The notes below the pieces were generated by a model. The model made no database searches, was not told the DNA's origin, and saw nothing but the letters and a program-made list of their open reading frames with translations. Shown piece by piece: positions 8,224 through 15,814 of a stretch of 52,666 bases of DNA. A program made the translations under genes and the position numbers. The DNA comes from Candidatus Saccharimonadales bacterium (GTDB taxonomy: Bacteria > Patescibacteriota > Saccharimonadia > Saccharimonadales > UBA10212): contig JANWHE010000009.1 in assembly GCA_025450575.1 (NCBI GenBank), forward strand, positions 1 through 52,666, written 5' to 3'. How positions within the stretch are numbered: position 1 is the stretch's first letter; each line of letters opens with the position of its first letter.

Positions 8224-9243
8224 CTATTGGGTCAGGCCGGCGGTCTGGCTTAAGATGAACAGCAAGCTGGCGATTATTAAAAGTCCGAGATCCGTCAGCG
8301 GATGGCGGATAGCATAGCGCTCGCCTTTTAGCAGATATCGATGAAGAGCCCTGGCGTGGCGCCGGGTCCAGAGCGCGCCGATGATCAGGGCGGCCATAAC
8401 CGAGCCTGCCGTCAAGACGCCGGTCGAAGTCGAGTCGCCGAGCACTAACTGGATACGCGAAGATTTTACCGGCGGGGTTAAGGATGTCCGGGGAGTAATG
8501 GTGGTAGCGGGCTGGGGTTTGGCTTCCGCAGCTGCGGAGGTCGGGGTAGGAGTCGCCGGCTGGCTGCTAGCGACCGGATTGGGTGCGGAAGGCTGGCTGG
8601 CAGCCGGCAGCGGAGCGGTAGTAGCAGCCGCCAGAACTTGGGGTTGGCCATAAAAAGCCACCACTACGGTCATCGGGCCGCCGCCGGCCGCGGTGTAATC
8701 TGGAACATTGGCATAGCCGAAGCCGACTTCTTTATATTCCGGGTCCAGCAGGTTTTCGCGGTGCGGCGGGCTGGCCATCCAGCCGTCGATAGTCGATTGT
8801 TCGTCATTAAAGCCGGTCGCCAGGTTCTGTCCCAGCTTTTGATAAGAATAACCTTGGTTTGTGACCCATATCCACGGGGGATTACCGTCCGGGGTATAGT
8901 GGCTCCAGTAGTCGCGCGCGGCCATGTCATCAGCGTTGGCTTGGGCCGCGGCATCCAGTTTATTATTAAGGCTTAGCGAGGCTACGCCGTTAGCGCTGCG
9001 CGAAGCGTTGGTGTCGGCCAGCAGGCTGCCGATAGTCATGCTGGTGGCGTAGGCCAGGACCCGTCCGCCGGGGTGTTTGGCGTAGGCGGCCAGACTGCCG
9101 CTTTGGATGCAGACCGACAACAGGACGCCGATTATCAGAATAATCGGCAGATACGGCCAATAGACTTTCTCGAACGCCCGTTTGTGGACGTTCTGAGGCT
9201 TGGTCTTGTGGCTGTCGGAATTCCGGTTTTTTATTTTGGCCAT
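8224..9243 (-). CDS. CAP (SCP/PR1) domain membrane protein
   Basis: The 339-residue protein has a basic N-terminus, a membrane helix (res ~31-52) and a CAP domain (res ~75-200). CAP motifs include 'LNNKLDAAAQANADDMA', 'YWSHYTPDG', 'LGQNLATG' and 'GWMASPPHRENLLDPEYKEVGFG'. A Pro/Ala/Ser/Thr-rich linker (~205-260) and two more hydrophobic helices (~275-292 and ~315-334) follow. The domain is probably outside the membrane on a flexible stalk. Bacterial CAP proteins are secreted proteins of mostly unknown activity; in an episymbiont a role at the host-facing surface is an inference. The stop codon directly abuts the dnaE stop. Confidence 0.88.
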   Translation of the reverse strand: MAKIKNRNSDSHKTKPQNVHKRAFEKVYWPYLPIILIIGVLLSVCIQSGSLAAYAKHPGGRVLAYATSMTIGSLLADTNASRSANGVASLSLNNKLDAAAQANADDMAARDYWSHYTPDGNPPWIWVTNQGYSYQKLGQNLATGFNDEQSTIDGWMASPPHRENLLDPEYKEVGFGYANVPDYTAAGGGPMTVVVAFYGQPQVLAAATTAPLPAASQPSAPNPVASSQPATPTPTSAAAEAKPQPATTITPRTSLTPPVKSSRIQLVLGDSTSTGVLTAGSVMAALIIGALWTRRHARALHRYLLKGERYAIRHPLTDLGLLIIASLLFILSQTAGLTQ

Positions 9244-9290
9244 TTTATAAGTGATATTTTAACCTTAACCGATATACCTGTCCAGGAAGG

Positions 9291-9785
9291 CTAGCTGAGT
9301 TGCAGGTGATATAGGGCGATGGCGGCGGCTACCGCCACGTTGAATGATTCCTTGCGGCCGGCCATCGGGATGGCGATGGCCTCGTCGCTGATTCTTAGAA
9401 TGTCCTCTGGGATTCCGTCCACTTCATTTCCGACTATCAAGGCGATATCGTTCTGGGCGGCGTAAGTCCGCAGATCGGCCGCTGCCGGTGTCTGTTCCAG
9501 CGCGGCTACCGTAAAGCCGGCGGCCTTCAATTCGGCGATAAGGCTCTTGATGTCGGGCGCATAATCCCACTTGACCGACCGCTCGGCGCCCAGCGCCGTT
9601 TTATGGATTTGCCGGGCAAGCTTACTTACGACGTGCGGCAGGCGGGAATCATCTTTTTTGGCGGGGTAGGGCGAGTAACCGGTCAGATAGACCTTATCGA
9701 TCCCTAGCCCCTCGGCCGTCCGCAGCAGGCTGCCAACATTATGGGCCGAGCGGATATCGTGAGCCACCAAAACTAACCGTCGCAT
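9291..9785 (-). CDS. SpoU/TrmH-family RNA 2'-O-methyltransferase
   Basis: This 164-residue SPOUT methyltransferase shows the three family motifs: motif 1 'NVGSLLRTAEGLG' (res ~16-28), motif 2 'LIVGNEVDGI' (~115-125), and motif 3 'IPMAGRKESFNVAVAAAIALY' (~138-158), which form the knotted SAM site. It is short and lacks an extra substrate-binding N-domain, like TrmL/TrmH-type tRNA enzymes. The exact target base cannot be told from sequence. A minus-strand -10 box (TAAACT) ends 6 nt before the ATG. Confidence 0.88.
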   Translation of the reverse strand: MRRLVLVAHDIRSAHNVGSLLRTAEGLGIDKVYLTGYSPYPAKKDDSRLPHVVSKLARQIHKTALGAERSVKWDYAPDIKSLIAELKAAGFTVAALEQTPAAADLRTYAAQNDIALIVGNEVDGIPEDILRISDEAIAIPMAGRKESFNVAVAAAIALYHLQLS

Positions 9786-9791
9786 ACCAGC

Positions 9792-9797
9792 AGTTTA
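9792..9797 (-). promoter_or_regulatory. -10 box TAAACT of the SpoU methyltransferase gene
   Basis: On the minus strand TAAACT ends 6 nt before the ATG (9785) with no SD sequence, fitting the leaderless pattern. Confidence 0.5.
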
Positions 9798-9841
9798 GGT
9801 GTTAGCCGAACGGATGTCTACCTCTTAGTAGCCGCTTATGT

Positions 9842-9847
9842 TTTAAT
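9842..9847 (+). promoter_or_regulatory. Possible -10 box TTTAAT of pilB
   Basis: TTTAAT is followed by TAGTGAT and the ATG, a gap of 7 nt. The minus-strand membrane protein gene at 34064 has the same layout (TATAAT-TAGTGAT-ATG). The hexamer itself is imperfect. Confidence 0.35.
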
Positions 9848-9854
9848 TAGTGAT

Positions 9855-11450
9855 ATGCAAGATGTCCGGTCACAGGAAGAGGGGGTAGCCGCCCGGCGCG
9901 CCCAAGTCCTGGGGCTCAGTTATGTCGATACCTCTAAGCTGCAGAAACAGCTGTATAAGAATGTCTTAAGCGCCACGGAGATGTATCAGCTCAAAGTGGT
10001 GCCGCTGGTGGCCGATGCCCACAATATCCACTTCGGCATTCTGACCACTACCGCCCAGCAGACTATCAATAATCTGCGCGGCCGTTTTACCGATCAGCGG
10101 CTGGTCTTTTCGGTTATCTCCGATTCTGGCTTCAAAGAATATATGAGCCTCTATGATCCGCCTAAGAAGGTTGACTATGAAGACATCAGCCTGGCGGATG
10201 ACCGATCCAGCCAACTGATCGACCAGGTCAGCCGGACGCTGGACCAGGTGCGGCCGGACGATATGCTGGCTTACCTTGTGCAGCAGGCTTACCAGCTGAA
10301 AGCCAGTGATATCCACCTGGAATGCCAGAAAGAGAATATCAGGGTCAGGTTCCGCGTGCATGGCGTTCTACACCCCGTGGCCTATATCGGCCACGACAAG
10401 TACCGCCACTTCGTGGCCAGCCTAGCCAGCGCCGCCAATGTCTATGCCGAAGCTACGGAGCCGCAGACCGGCCACATCAGCCGGGCTTATAAATTGGCGA
10501 CCGGCGAAGAGGTTACGGTCAACCTGCGCGTGGAAACCGTGCCATCGGTTTATGGGATGGATGCCGTCATGCGGCTGTTCAATATGGATCTCCAGATGCT
10601 CAAGCTGGAGAATCTGGGCTTAAGTCAAAAAGAGACCGCGGTCGTCGATGATATCATCCAGCATCCGACTGGCATGGTGCTGATTGTCGGGCCCACCGGC
10701 TCGGGCAAAACGACCACCCTTTACTCGTTGATAAATACCCTTAACACGCCGCAGCGTAAGATTATCACTCTGGAAGACCCGGTCGAGTATAATCTTCCGG
10801 GCGTCACTCAGATACCGGTGGCCGGTCAGCTGGAAGGCCATGATTTCGCCGAGCGGCTACGGGCCGTACTGCGCCTGGATCCGGACGTGGTGATGGTCGG
10901 CGAGATCCGCGACGCCGACACCGCCAAGACGGCTCTGCAGGGCGCCTTGACCGGACATCTGGTGCTCAGCACCTTCCATGCCAGCAGCAGCGCCGCCGCC
11001 CTGACGCGGATGGCCGATATGGTCGGCATAAACCCGCTGTTCGCCAGCGCCATACACCTGGTGATGGCCCAGCGCCTGGTCCGCCGGCTGGATGATACCA
11101 CTAAACAGCCGTACGAACCGGACGAAGCTCTGCGGGCCCAGGTCCAAGGCGTCCTAGACAGCCTGCCGCCCGGCGAAGATAAACCGGACATCAGCGGGCT
11201 CAAACTGTATAAGCCGGGCAGTTCGCCGCAGTATCCGTTCGGCTTCAGCGGCCAGCTGGCCATCCGCGAGCAGTTTCAGATGACGGCCGGCGTCCAGCAG
11301 CTGCTTAAGCTGCCGGTCAATCAGATAACCACCGAAAGCCTGGAAGCCCAAGCCGTCAAAGACGGTATGCGTACCATGCTGCAGGACGGCGTCTTAAAGG
11401 CTATTGCCGGCTTAACAACGCTCGAAGAAGTCTACCGGGTCGCCGGCTGA
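9855..11450 (+). CDS. pilB: Type IV pilus assembly ATPase (PilB/GspE family)
   Basis: The 531-residue secretion ATPase has an N-terminal T2SSE_N-like domain (~res 1-110), then the ATPase core. Walker A is 'GPTGSGKTTT' (~res 278-287), the Asp box is 'LEDPVEY', Walker B is 'DPDVVMVGEIRD' (~345-356), and the His box is 'GHLVLSTFHA'. PilB powers extension of type IV pili, which Saccharibacteria are known to use on hosts. The region where PilB/GspE normally carries a four-cysteine zinc motif (~res 415-460) has no cysteine. No other pilus genes are in the window. Confidence 0.9.
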   Translation: MQDVRSQEEGVAARRAQVLGLSYVDTSKLQKQLYKNVLSATEMYQLKVVPLVADAHNIHFGILTTTAQQTINNLRGRFTDQRLVFSVISDSGFKEYMSLYDPPKKVDYEDISLADDRSSQLIDQVSRTLDQVRPDDMLAYLVQQAYQLKASDIHLECQKENIRVRFRVHGVLHPVAYIGHDKYRHFVASLASAANVYAEATEPQTGHISRAYKLATGEEVTVNLRVETVPSVYGMDAVMRLFNMDLQMLKLENLGLSQKETAVVDDIIQHPTGMVLIVGPTGSGKTTTLYSLINTLNTPQRKIITLEDPVEYNLPGVTQIPVAGQLEGHDFAERLRAVLRLDPDVVMVGEIRDADTAKTALQGALTGHLVLSTFHASSSAAALTRMADMVGINPLFASAIHLVMAQRLVRRLDDTTKQPYEPDEALRAQVQGVLDSLPPGEDKPDISGLKLYKPGSSPQYPFGFSGQLAIREQFQMTAGVQQLLKLPVNQITTESLEAQAVKDGMRTMLQDGVLKAIAGLTTLEEVYRVAG

Positions 11451-11464
11451 GACCGCCCAAAGGG

Positions 11465-11493
11465 TTGCTTAAGGTGTTAAGATAGTGTAAAAT
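11465..11493 (+). promoter_or_regulatory. rplS promoter
   Basis: TTGCTT (-35) and TAAAAT (-10) are separated by 17 bp. The -10 ends 10 nt before the ATG at 11504, so any leader is only a few bases. Confidence 0.6.
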
Positions 11494-11503
11494 TTATCAG
11501 TCT

Positions 11504-12091
11504 ATGGAAAGTGTTGCCCGTAAGGTATCCGATAAACAGAAGAAAAAAGCCGTCGTCGATGTCCGGCCCGGCGATACCGTTCGCGTGCACCAGAAAATCC
11601 GCGAAGGCGGTAAGGAACGTATCCAGATTTTCGAAGGCCTGGTCATCAAAGCCAGCCGCAAAAACAGCCTGACCAGCAGCTTTGCCGTCCGCCGCATCGC
11701 CAGCGGTATCGGCGTGGAAAAATCATTTTTAATCCATTCGCCAAATATCCTTAAAGTGGAGATTGTCCGCCGCAGCAAAGTCCGCCGCAACTACCTGACC
11801 TACATGCGCGAGCTGACCGGCAAGAGCGCTCGTTTAACGGGGGTAGATTTTGATAAGAAATCCGTGAATGAGATCAAAGACGAGGCCGCCGAAGCCGAAG
11901 AAGAGCGTATCCACGAAGAGCAGGTCGCCGATTATGATCCCGCGGCCGCCAAGGCCGAAAAAGCCGCCGAAGAGGCCGAAGCCGCGGCCGCTACCGCCGA
12001 AGCGCCTAAATCCGAATCCGAGAAAATCGAAGAGCAGCCTAAAGAAAAAGCCGAAGCCAAAGGGCCGGCCGAACCCCAGAACAAAGAATAG
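11504..12091 (+). CDS. rplS: 50S ribosomal protein L19 with long acidic C-terminal tail
   Basis: Residues ~12-112 are the conserved L19 core ('VRPGDTVRVHQKIREGGKERIQIFEGLVI', 'SGIGVEKSFLIHSPNI', 'VRRSKVRRNYLTYMREL'). L19 sits at the 30S-50S interface. The protein is 195 residues against ~115 usually. The extra ~80 residues are almost entirely Ala, Glu, Lys and Pro (KAEKAAEEAEAAAATAE...), low-complexity and probably disordered. A +1-frame shadow ORF (11868-12197) arises from this repetitive tail and is not real. The gene is transcribed alone, followed by a structured non-coding stretch. Confidence 0.95.
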   Translation: MESVARKVSDKQKKKAVVDVRPGDTVRVHQKIREGGKERIQIFEGLVIKASRKNSLTSSFAVRRIASGIGVEKSFLIHSPNILKVEIVRRSKVRRNYLTYMRELTGKSARLTGVDFDKKSVNEIKDEAAEAEEERIHEEQVADYDPAAAKAEKAAEEAEAAAATAEAPKSESEKIEEQPKEKAEAKGPAEPQNKE

Positions 12092-12093
12092 CC

Positions 12094-12188
12094 GCGAGCC
12101 TCTTCCAAAACGGAGCCCGTTCCACGCGGGGCCTAAACGGCTCCGGTTGCTACTAGGGCATCCACGCTCCTTTTTGGAAGACACTCGC
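12094..12188. ncRNA. Candidate structured RNA between rplS and rnhB
   Basis: Nested inverted repeats can fold into a three-way junction. The closing stem is GCGAG/CTCGC plus TCTTCCAAAA/TTTTGGAAGA (12101-12110 with 12172-12181). Hairpin one is CGGAGCC/GGCTCCG (12111-12117 with 12139-12145). Hairpin two is GGTTGC/GCATCC (one mismatch). TCCACGC occurs twice. No known RNA family was recognised and no U-run follows, so it is not a simple terminator. The rnhB -10 box lies after it, so it is more likely a 3' UTR element or a stand-alone RNA; the strand is undecided. Confidence 0.45.
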
Positions 12189-12218
12189 TCCAACTAGACA
12201 GAGAGTAGTGCTAATGGC

Positions 12219-12224
12219 ATACTT
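12219..12224 (+). promoter_or_regulatory. -10 box CATACT of rnhB
   Basis: CATACT ends 6 nt before the rnhB ATG (12231), with no SD site. Confidence 0.45.
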
Positions 12225-12230
12225 TTAGAC

Positions 12231-12785
12231 ATGATAGGGGTAGACGAAGTGGGGAGGGGCTGTTTAGCCGGGCCGCTGCTGGTCGTAGCCGCCAGAGCTA
12301 AATCGGAGTTGCCACTGGCGCTCAAGGACTCCAAATTATTATCAAGAAAACAGAGGGAAAAAATACTTGACTTGTTAAGTATTTCCTGCGAATGGGGCGA
12401 AGGCTGGGTGAAGTGTTCGGAAATCGACAAACTGGGATTATCCAAAGCGTTGGCGCTAGGCGGCCGTAGAGCGCTGGAAAGTTTAGGCGCAAAGTCTGAT
12501 GATGAGATCATCCTGGACGGTAAGTTCAATTACGTGCCGAAGAAGTTCAGAAATTCCCAAGCTATCATAAAAGCTGACAACTCAATCCCGATAGTTTCGG
12601 CCGCCAGCATCATCGCTAAAGTCACCCGCGACTGCTATATGGTGGAATTGGCGAAAAGGCACCCGCTTTACGATTTTGAGAATCACGTCGGCTACGGCAC
12701 CAAAGCCCACATGCTTGCGCTCAAACGCCGCGGCGCGCTTAAATACGTGCACCGGCTGACATTCGCGCCGATCGCCAATCTTTAA
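12231..12785 (+). CDS. rnhB: Ribonuclease HII
   Basis: RNase HII (184 residues) removes RNA from RNA-DNA hybrids and single ribonucleotides from DNA. The metal-binding signature 'GVDEVGRGCLAGPL' is at the N-terminus, followed by 'KDSKLLSRKQREKI', 'ILDGKFNY' (third acidic residue), 'KADNSIPIVSAASIIAKVTRD' and 'HVGYGTKAH'. Length is at the short end for the family. Residues 44-52 (KILDLLSIS) come from copy 2 of the dispersed palindrome. yraN follows, a common neighbour pair in bacteria. Confidence 0.95.
   Translation: MIGVDEVGRGCLAGPLLVVAARAKSELPLALKDSKLLSRKQREKILDLLSISCEWGEGWVKCSEIDKLGLSKALALGGRRALESLGAKSDDEIILDGKFNYVPKKFRNSQAIIKADNSIPIVSAASIIAKVTRDCYMVELAKRHPLYDFENHVGYGTKAHMLALKRRGALKYVHRLTFAPIANL
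12361..12384. repeat. Dispersed in-frame palindrome, copy 2 (in rnhB)
   Basis: AAATACTTGAC, TT, GTTAAGTATTT: 11-bp arms with one mismatch that would be a G-U pair in RNA. It is read in the same frame as copies 1 and 3 and encodes KILDLLSIS. Confidence 0.8.
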
Positions 12786-12818
12786 CGAAGACTAGTTATA
12801 AAAACCACAGAGCAAGGC

Positions 12819-13139
12819 TTGATGGCCGAAAAGGCCTTGGCTGATCTGCTGGAGCAGCAGGGTTTTGAGATAATCGACCGTAACTGGAAAACCAAAGTCT
12901 GCGAGATCGATATAGTCGCCCAAAACCGCGGCGCCGTGTTTTTCGTGGAAGTAAAATACCGGCGCGGCGATTTCCAGGGCGACGGCTTTGAATACATTAC
13001 GGCTCAAAAACTTCATAAAATGAATTTTGCCGCCGAAATCTGGAAACAGACTTATAAATGGGGCGGCGATTACCGGCTGATGGCGGCGGCCGTCAGCGGA
13101 CCGGATTGTGAGGATATCCAGCTGATCGAGCTGGATTAA
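12819..13139 (+). CDS. UPF0102 (YraN) family endonuclease-like protein
   Basis: About 105 residues with the YraN fold of restriction-endonuclease-like PD-(D/E)xK type: 'CEIDIVA' (usually GEIDLIA) and 'FFVEVKYRR' supply the acidic and Lys residues. The track start is TTG 12819 and the adjacent ATG 12822 is an alternative. The family's conserved N-terminal 'T..xG..AE' motif seems to be encoded upstream in the same frame (TTEQG), between the rnhB stop and the TTG. No ATG, GTG or TTG exists there, so the true start is uncertain. Role unknown; it overlaps the convergent aminopeptidase gene by 4 nt. Confidence 0.85.
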   Translation: MMAEKALADLLEQQGFEIIDRNWKTKVCEIDIVAQNRGAVFFVEVKYRRGDFQGDGFEYITAQKLHKMNFAAEIWKQTYKWGGDYRLMAAAVSGPDCEDIQLIELD

Positions 13140-15724
13140 AGGTTTTTAAGCCAGTCTTTGACCGATTGTTCGTTGCGCTGGCGCCAGCTGATGCGTCCTG
13201 CGATTTCCTCGATGCCCAGCTGGATGGCCCGCTCCAAAGCCAGGTTGGTCTTCGGTCCGAAAAACGTTTCATATTCAGCCAGCTGCTCGGACTTGGAAAA
13301 AACCATCGCCGAATAGCGCGGGAAACGGTCATAAGATTTATCGCTGCCGTAATTTTTTTCCACCCAGTCCCAACTATCCTGCAGCCATCGCCAAGCCGCG
13401 TCCGTAGCGTAGCGATTGCGCATTAACCAAGCGAACCAAGTCGGCGCATCCTGCAGCCGGACGTCCGGCCCGGCAATCATCGAGAGCAGCTGCTTGATTT
13501 TGGTGGCCTGGCGCGTAGAGCTTAGCTCGGAAGCTACCTCGTCTTTCTCGTCGGCGTTCTGTAGCGAGCTATGAAGGCTGAGTAACCGGTTAAAGTCGGA
13601 ATCTGTCCCATAACGCACGCCTATGAAGTAAACGACCGACCGGATGTCCGGCGCTAAATCGGCCGGCTCTTTGAAGTTCTTAAACAGTCTTAGCCCCTCT
13701 TCGATTACCGCCGGCTCTTCGGCGGCCGCCGCTAGGCTTAAGGCCAGGCCGCGAAGTTTGAGTCTTTGGGCCGGTTCGTTTTTAGCGGCTACCCAGCCCA
13801 GCTCCTTGACTAGCGGCGCGGCCAGCGGCCGGATAAAACCATTAAGTTTCTTTTCTAGTGCCTCATTTTTATCAATCAAGTTCCGGGCGTTGCCGATGAT
13901 TCCGGCCAGCATGCTCCAGACGGCCTCGTCACGTTCATTTATGTAAGCCGGTAGCAATTGGACGTTCTGCAGGGTGGAGACCTGGCCGGCCCGTTCCAGC
14001 AGCAGGTAGTTCTGGACCAGGAGTAACCGGTCAATCGGGGTCAGGACGCCTTTTCGGGTGGCGGCCAATATCTCTTCAAAGTGGCGCTCATTCTGATACT
14101 TGGCCACGAAATAGCTATGGCCATCATGATTCAGAGTCAGTGGGTAGTTTGCTTTTCCAGTGACCGTAAGGGTGCTCTTGGTGGTCTTAAGAAGCGGTTT
14201 ATCTAGCGGCAGAGAGGCCGCCAGCGGCACTTGCCAGACGGATTTCGGACCGGGATCCTGGCCGACGACCAGCCGCTGCTGGGTCAGCGTAAGTTCTTGG
14301 CCGCCCGGCAAGTAATCGACTTCGACCACCGGATAGCCCGGTTTTTGCAGCCAAGTGCGCATGATGCCGCTAATCTTGATGCCGCTGGCCTTTTCCAGAT
14401 GGTTCCATAGGTCGTCAGCCACCGTGTTCCGGTAGGCGAACTCCTCAAAATAACGCTTTAAGCCGACTCTGAAATTATCTTCGCCGACCAAGTGGCGGAC
14501 CATGTTCAGCAGACTGCCGCCTTTGGCGTAGACGATCGAAGGATCGAATATCGAGGCCAGCTCGTCCGGGTGGTTCACTTCGGTTTGGACGGCTTGAACC
14601 GTAGGCAGGCAATCACGGGCCAAGGCGCTGCCGATTTCGCGGCGCGCGAACTCGTTCCAGATATCCCATTCCGGAAACAGCTCGTCGACCGCCCGATATT
14701 CCATAAGGTCGGCGAAGCTTTCATTCAGCCACAAGTCGTTCCACCATTCCATGGTCACTAAGTTGCCGAACCATTGGTGGGCCAGCTCGTGGCAGATGAC
14801 CATCGCCACGAACTGTTTAGTTTCAATAGAGCTGCTTTTAGGATTGACGTAAAGCACCGATTCGCGGAAGGTCACTAGCCCCCAGTTCTCCATGGCCCCA
14901 GCCGAAAAATCCGGCAGACCGATAAGATCGAGCTTCGGCAGCGGGTAGGCGACGCTGTAATAATCTTCGAAAAATTCCAGGCAGCGGACGGCGGTATCTA
15001 ACGCGAAATCCGTCAGCTTGACCTTATCAGGCGTGGCGTAAACACGCACCTCGACACCTGTTTTAGTCTTGGCCGATTTATAACCCAGTTCGCCGTAGGC
15101 GAAAGCTAGTAAGTAGGGGCTCATCCTGGGGGTGGTCTCGAACTTCGTCTCCAGCAGCCGGTCGCCTTTGGTCTGGGATTTTATAGGCGTGTTGGCGATG
15201 ACGGTCTCATCGGCCGGTGAAACAAGAGTCAAGTCGAAGGCGGCTTTGGCCTCCGGTTCGTCAATGCACGGGAAGGCTTCGCGGGCATGGTGGCTCTCGA
15301 ACTGGGTGGCAATCAGCTGCTTTTTGACGCCGCCAACCTCGAAATTACAGGGATATATGCCGTGCATCGGCTCGGTGATTTTGCCGGAAAACTCCAGTTC
15401 AACCGTGTACCTTCCCGGGTAAAGCTGCTCAGCAGCGTGCAGGCGCAGTTCGTCGAAAGATTTCTGGATATTTATTCTCTCGACCGCTATCCGGGCGTCG
15501 CCGGACCGTTTGTCGTGCCGGATTATTCCGGCCGTTTTGATTTTCAGATCTTTCTGATGCAAGGTGATTCTGGAGCTCGGCCGGCCGGTTTTGCGGCCCT
15601 TGATAACGACGCGGCCGGTGAACTCCATTTTGCCGCGGTCGGGCGTTAAGAACAGATCATAATGGTCTGGCTGGAACTCCCTAAAAAGTCGTTTTACCTT
15701 CTTCACTTTGCAATAGTTTAACAT
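13136..15724 (-). CDS. pepN: M1 family zinc aminopeptidase
   Basis: This full-length 862-residue aminopeptidase trims N-terminal residues from peptides. The exopeptidase motif 'GAMENWG' (~res 278-284) and the zinc site 'HELAHQWFGN...NESFADL' (HExxHx18E, ~res 313-336) are intact. A C-terminal ERAP1-like helical domain follows. No signal peptide is visible, so it is probably cytoplasmic and used to recycle imported or host-derived peptides in an organism with little amino-acid biosynthesis (inference). The gene symbol reflects the family, not proven orthology. It diverges from nusA. Confidence 0.93.
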   Translation of the reverse strand: MLNYCKVKKVKRLFREFQPDHYDLFLTPDRGKMEFTGRVVIKGRKTGRPSSRITLHQKDLKIKTAGIIRHDKRSGDARIAVERINIQKSFDELRLHAAEQLYPGRYTVELEFSGKITEPMHGIYPCNFEVGGVKKQLIATQFESHHAREAFPCIDEPEAKAAFDLTLVSPADETVIANTPIKSQTKGDRLLETKFETTPRMSPYLLAFAYGELGYKSAKTKTGVEVRVYATPDKVKLTDFALDTAVRCLEFFEDYYSVAYPLPKLDLIGLPDFSAGAMENWGLVTFRESVLYVNPKSSSIETKQFVAMVICHELAHQWFGNLVTMEWWNDLWLNESFADLMEYRAVDELFPEWDIWNEFARREIGSALARDCLPTVQAVQTEVNHPDELASIFDPSIVYAKGGSLLNMVRHLVGEDNFRVGLKRYFEEFAYRNTVADDLWNHLEKASGIKISGIMRTWLQKPGYPVVEVDYLPGGQELTLTQQRLVVGQDPGPKSVWQVPLAASLPLDKPLLKTTKSTLTVTGKANYPLTLNHDGHSYFVAKYQNERHFEEILAATRKGVLTPIDRLLLVQNYLLLERAGQVSTLQNVQLLPAYINERDEAVWSMLAGIIGNARNLIDKNEALEKKLNGFIRPLAAPLVKELGWVAAKNEPAQRLKLRGLALSLAAAAEEPAVIEEGLRLFKNFKEPADLAPDIRSVVYFIGVRYGTDSDFNRLLSLHSSLQNADEKDEVASELSSTRQATKIKQLLSMIAGPDVRLQDAPTWFAWLMRNRYATDAAWRWLQDSWDWVEKNYGSDKSYDRFPRYSAMVFSKSEQLAEYETFFGPKTNLALERAIQLGIEEIAGRISWRQRNEQSVKDWLKNL

Positions 15725-15732
15725 CTAAAAGC

Positions 15733-15760
15733 TTGCTATCTGTAAGCATTTTGATATAAT
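15733..15760 (+). promoter_or_regulatory. nusA promoter
   Basis: TTGCTA (-35), a 16-bp spacer and a consensus TATAAT (-10) lie upstream of a ~47-nt nusA leader. This is a leadered gene in contrast to most of the window. Confidence 0.7.
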
Positions 15761-15771
15761 TAATTCAGTTC

Positions 15772-15796
15772 ATCCGGCCGGCAGGTCGGATTTTTT
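15772..15796 (+). terminator. Terminator/attenuator in the nusA leader
   Basis: ATCCGGCC and GGTCGGAT form an 8-bp stem (one G-T pair) with a GGCA loop, followed at once by a run of T. It sits between the nusA promoter and its SD, so transcription must read through it to reach nusA. No competing antiterminator hairpin was seen. Confidence 0.75.
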
Positions 15797-15814
15797 CATG
15801 AAAAGGAGTTAAAA

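Noticed and set aside
11868-12197. 109-aa Lys/Pro-rich ORF overlapping the rplS tail
   Set aside because: It arises from the repetitive Ala/Glu/Lys codons of the L19 extension read in another frame.
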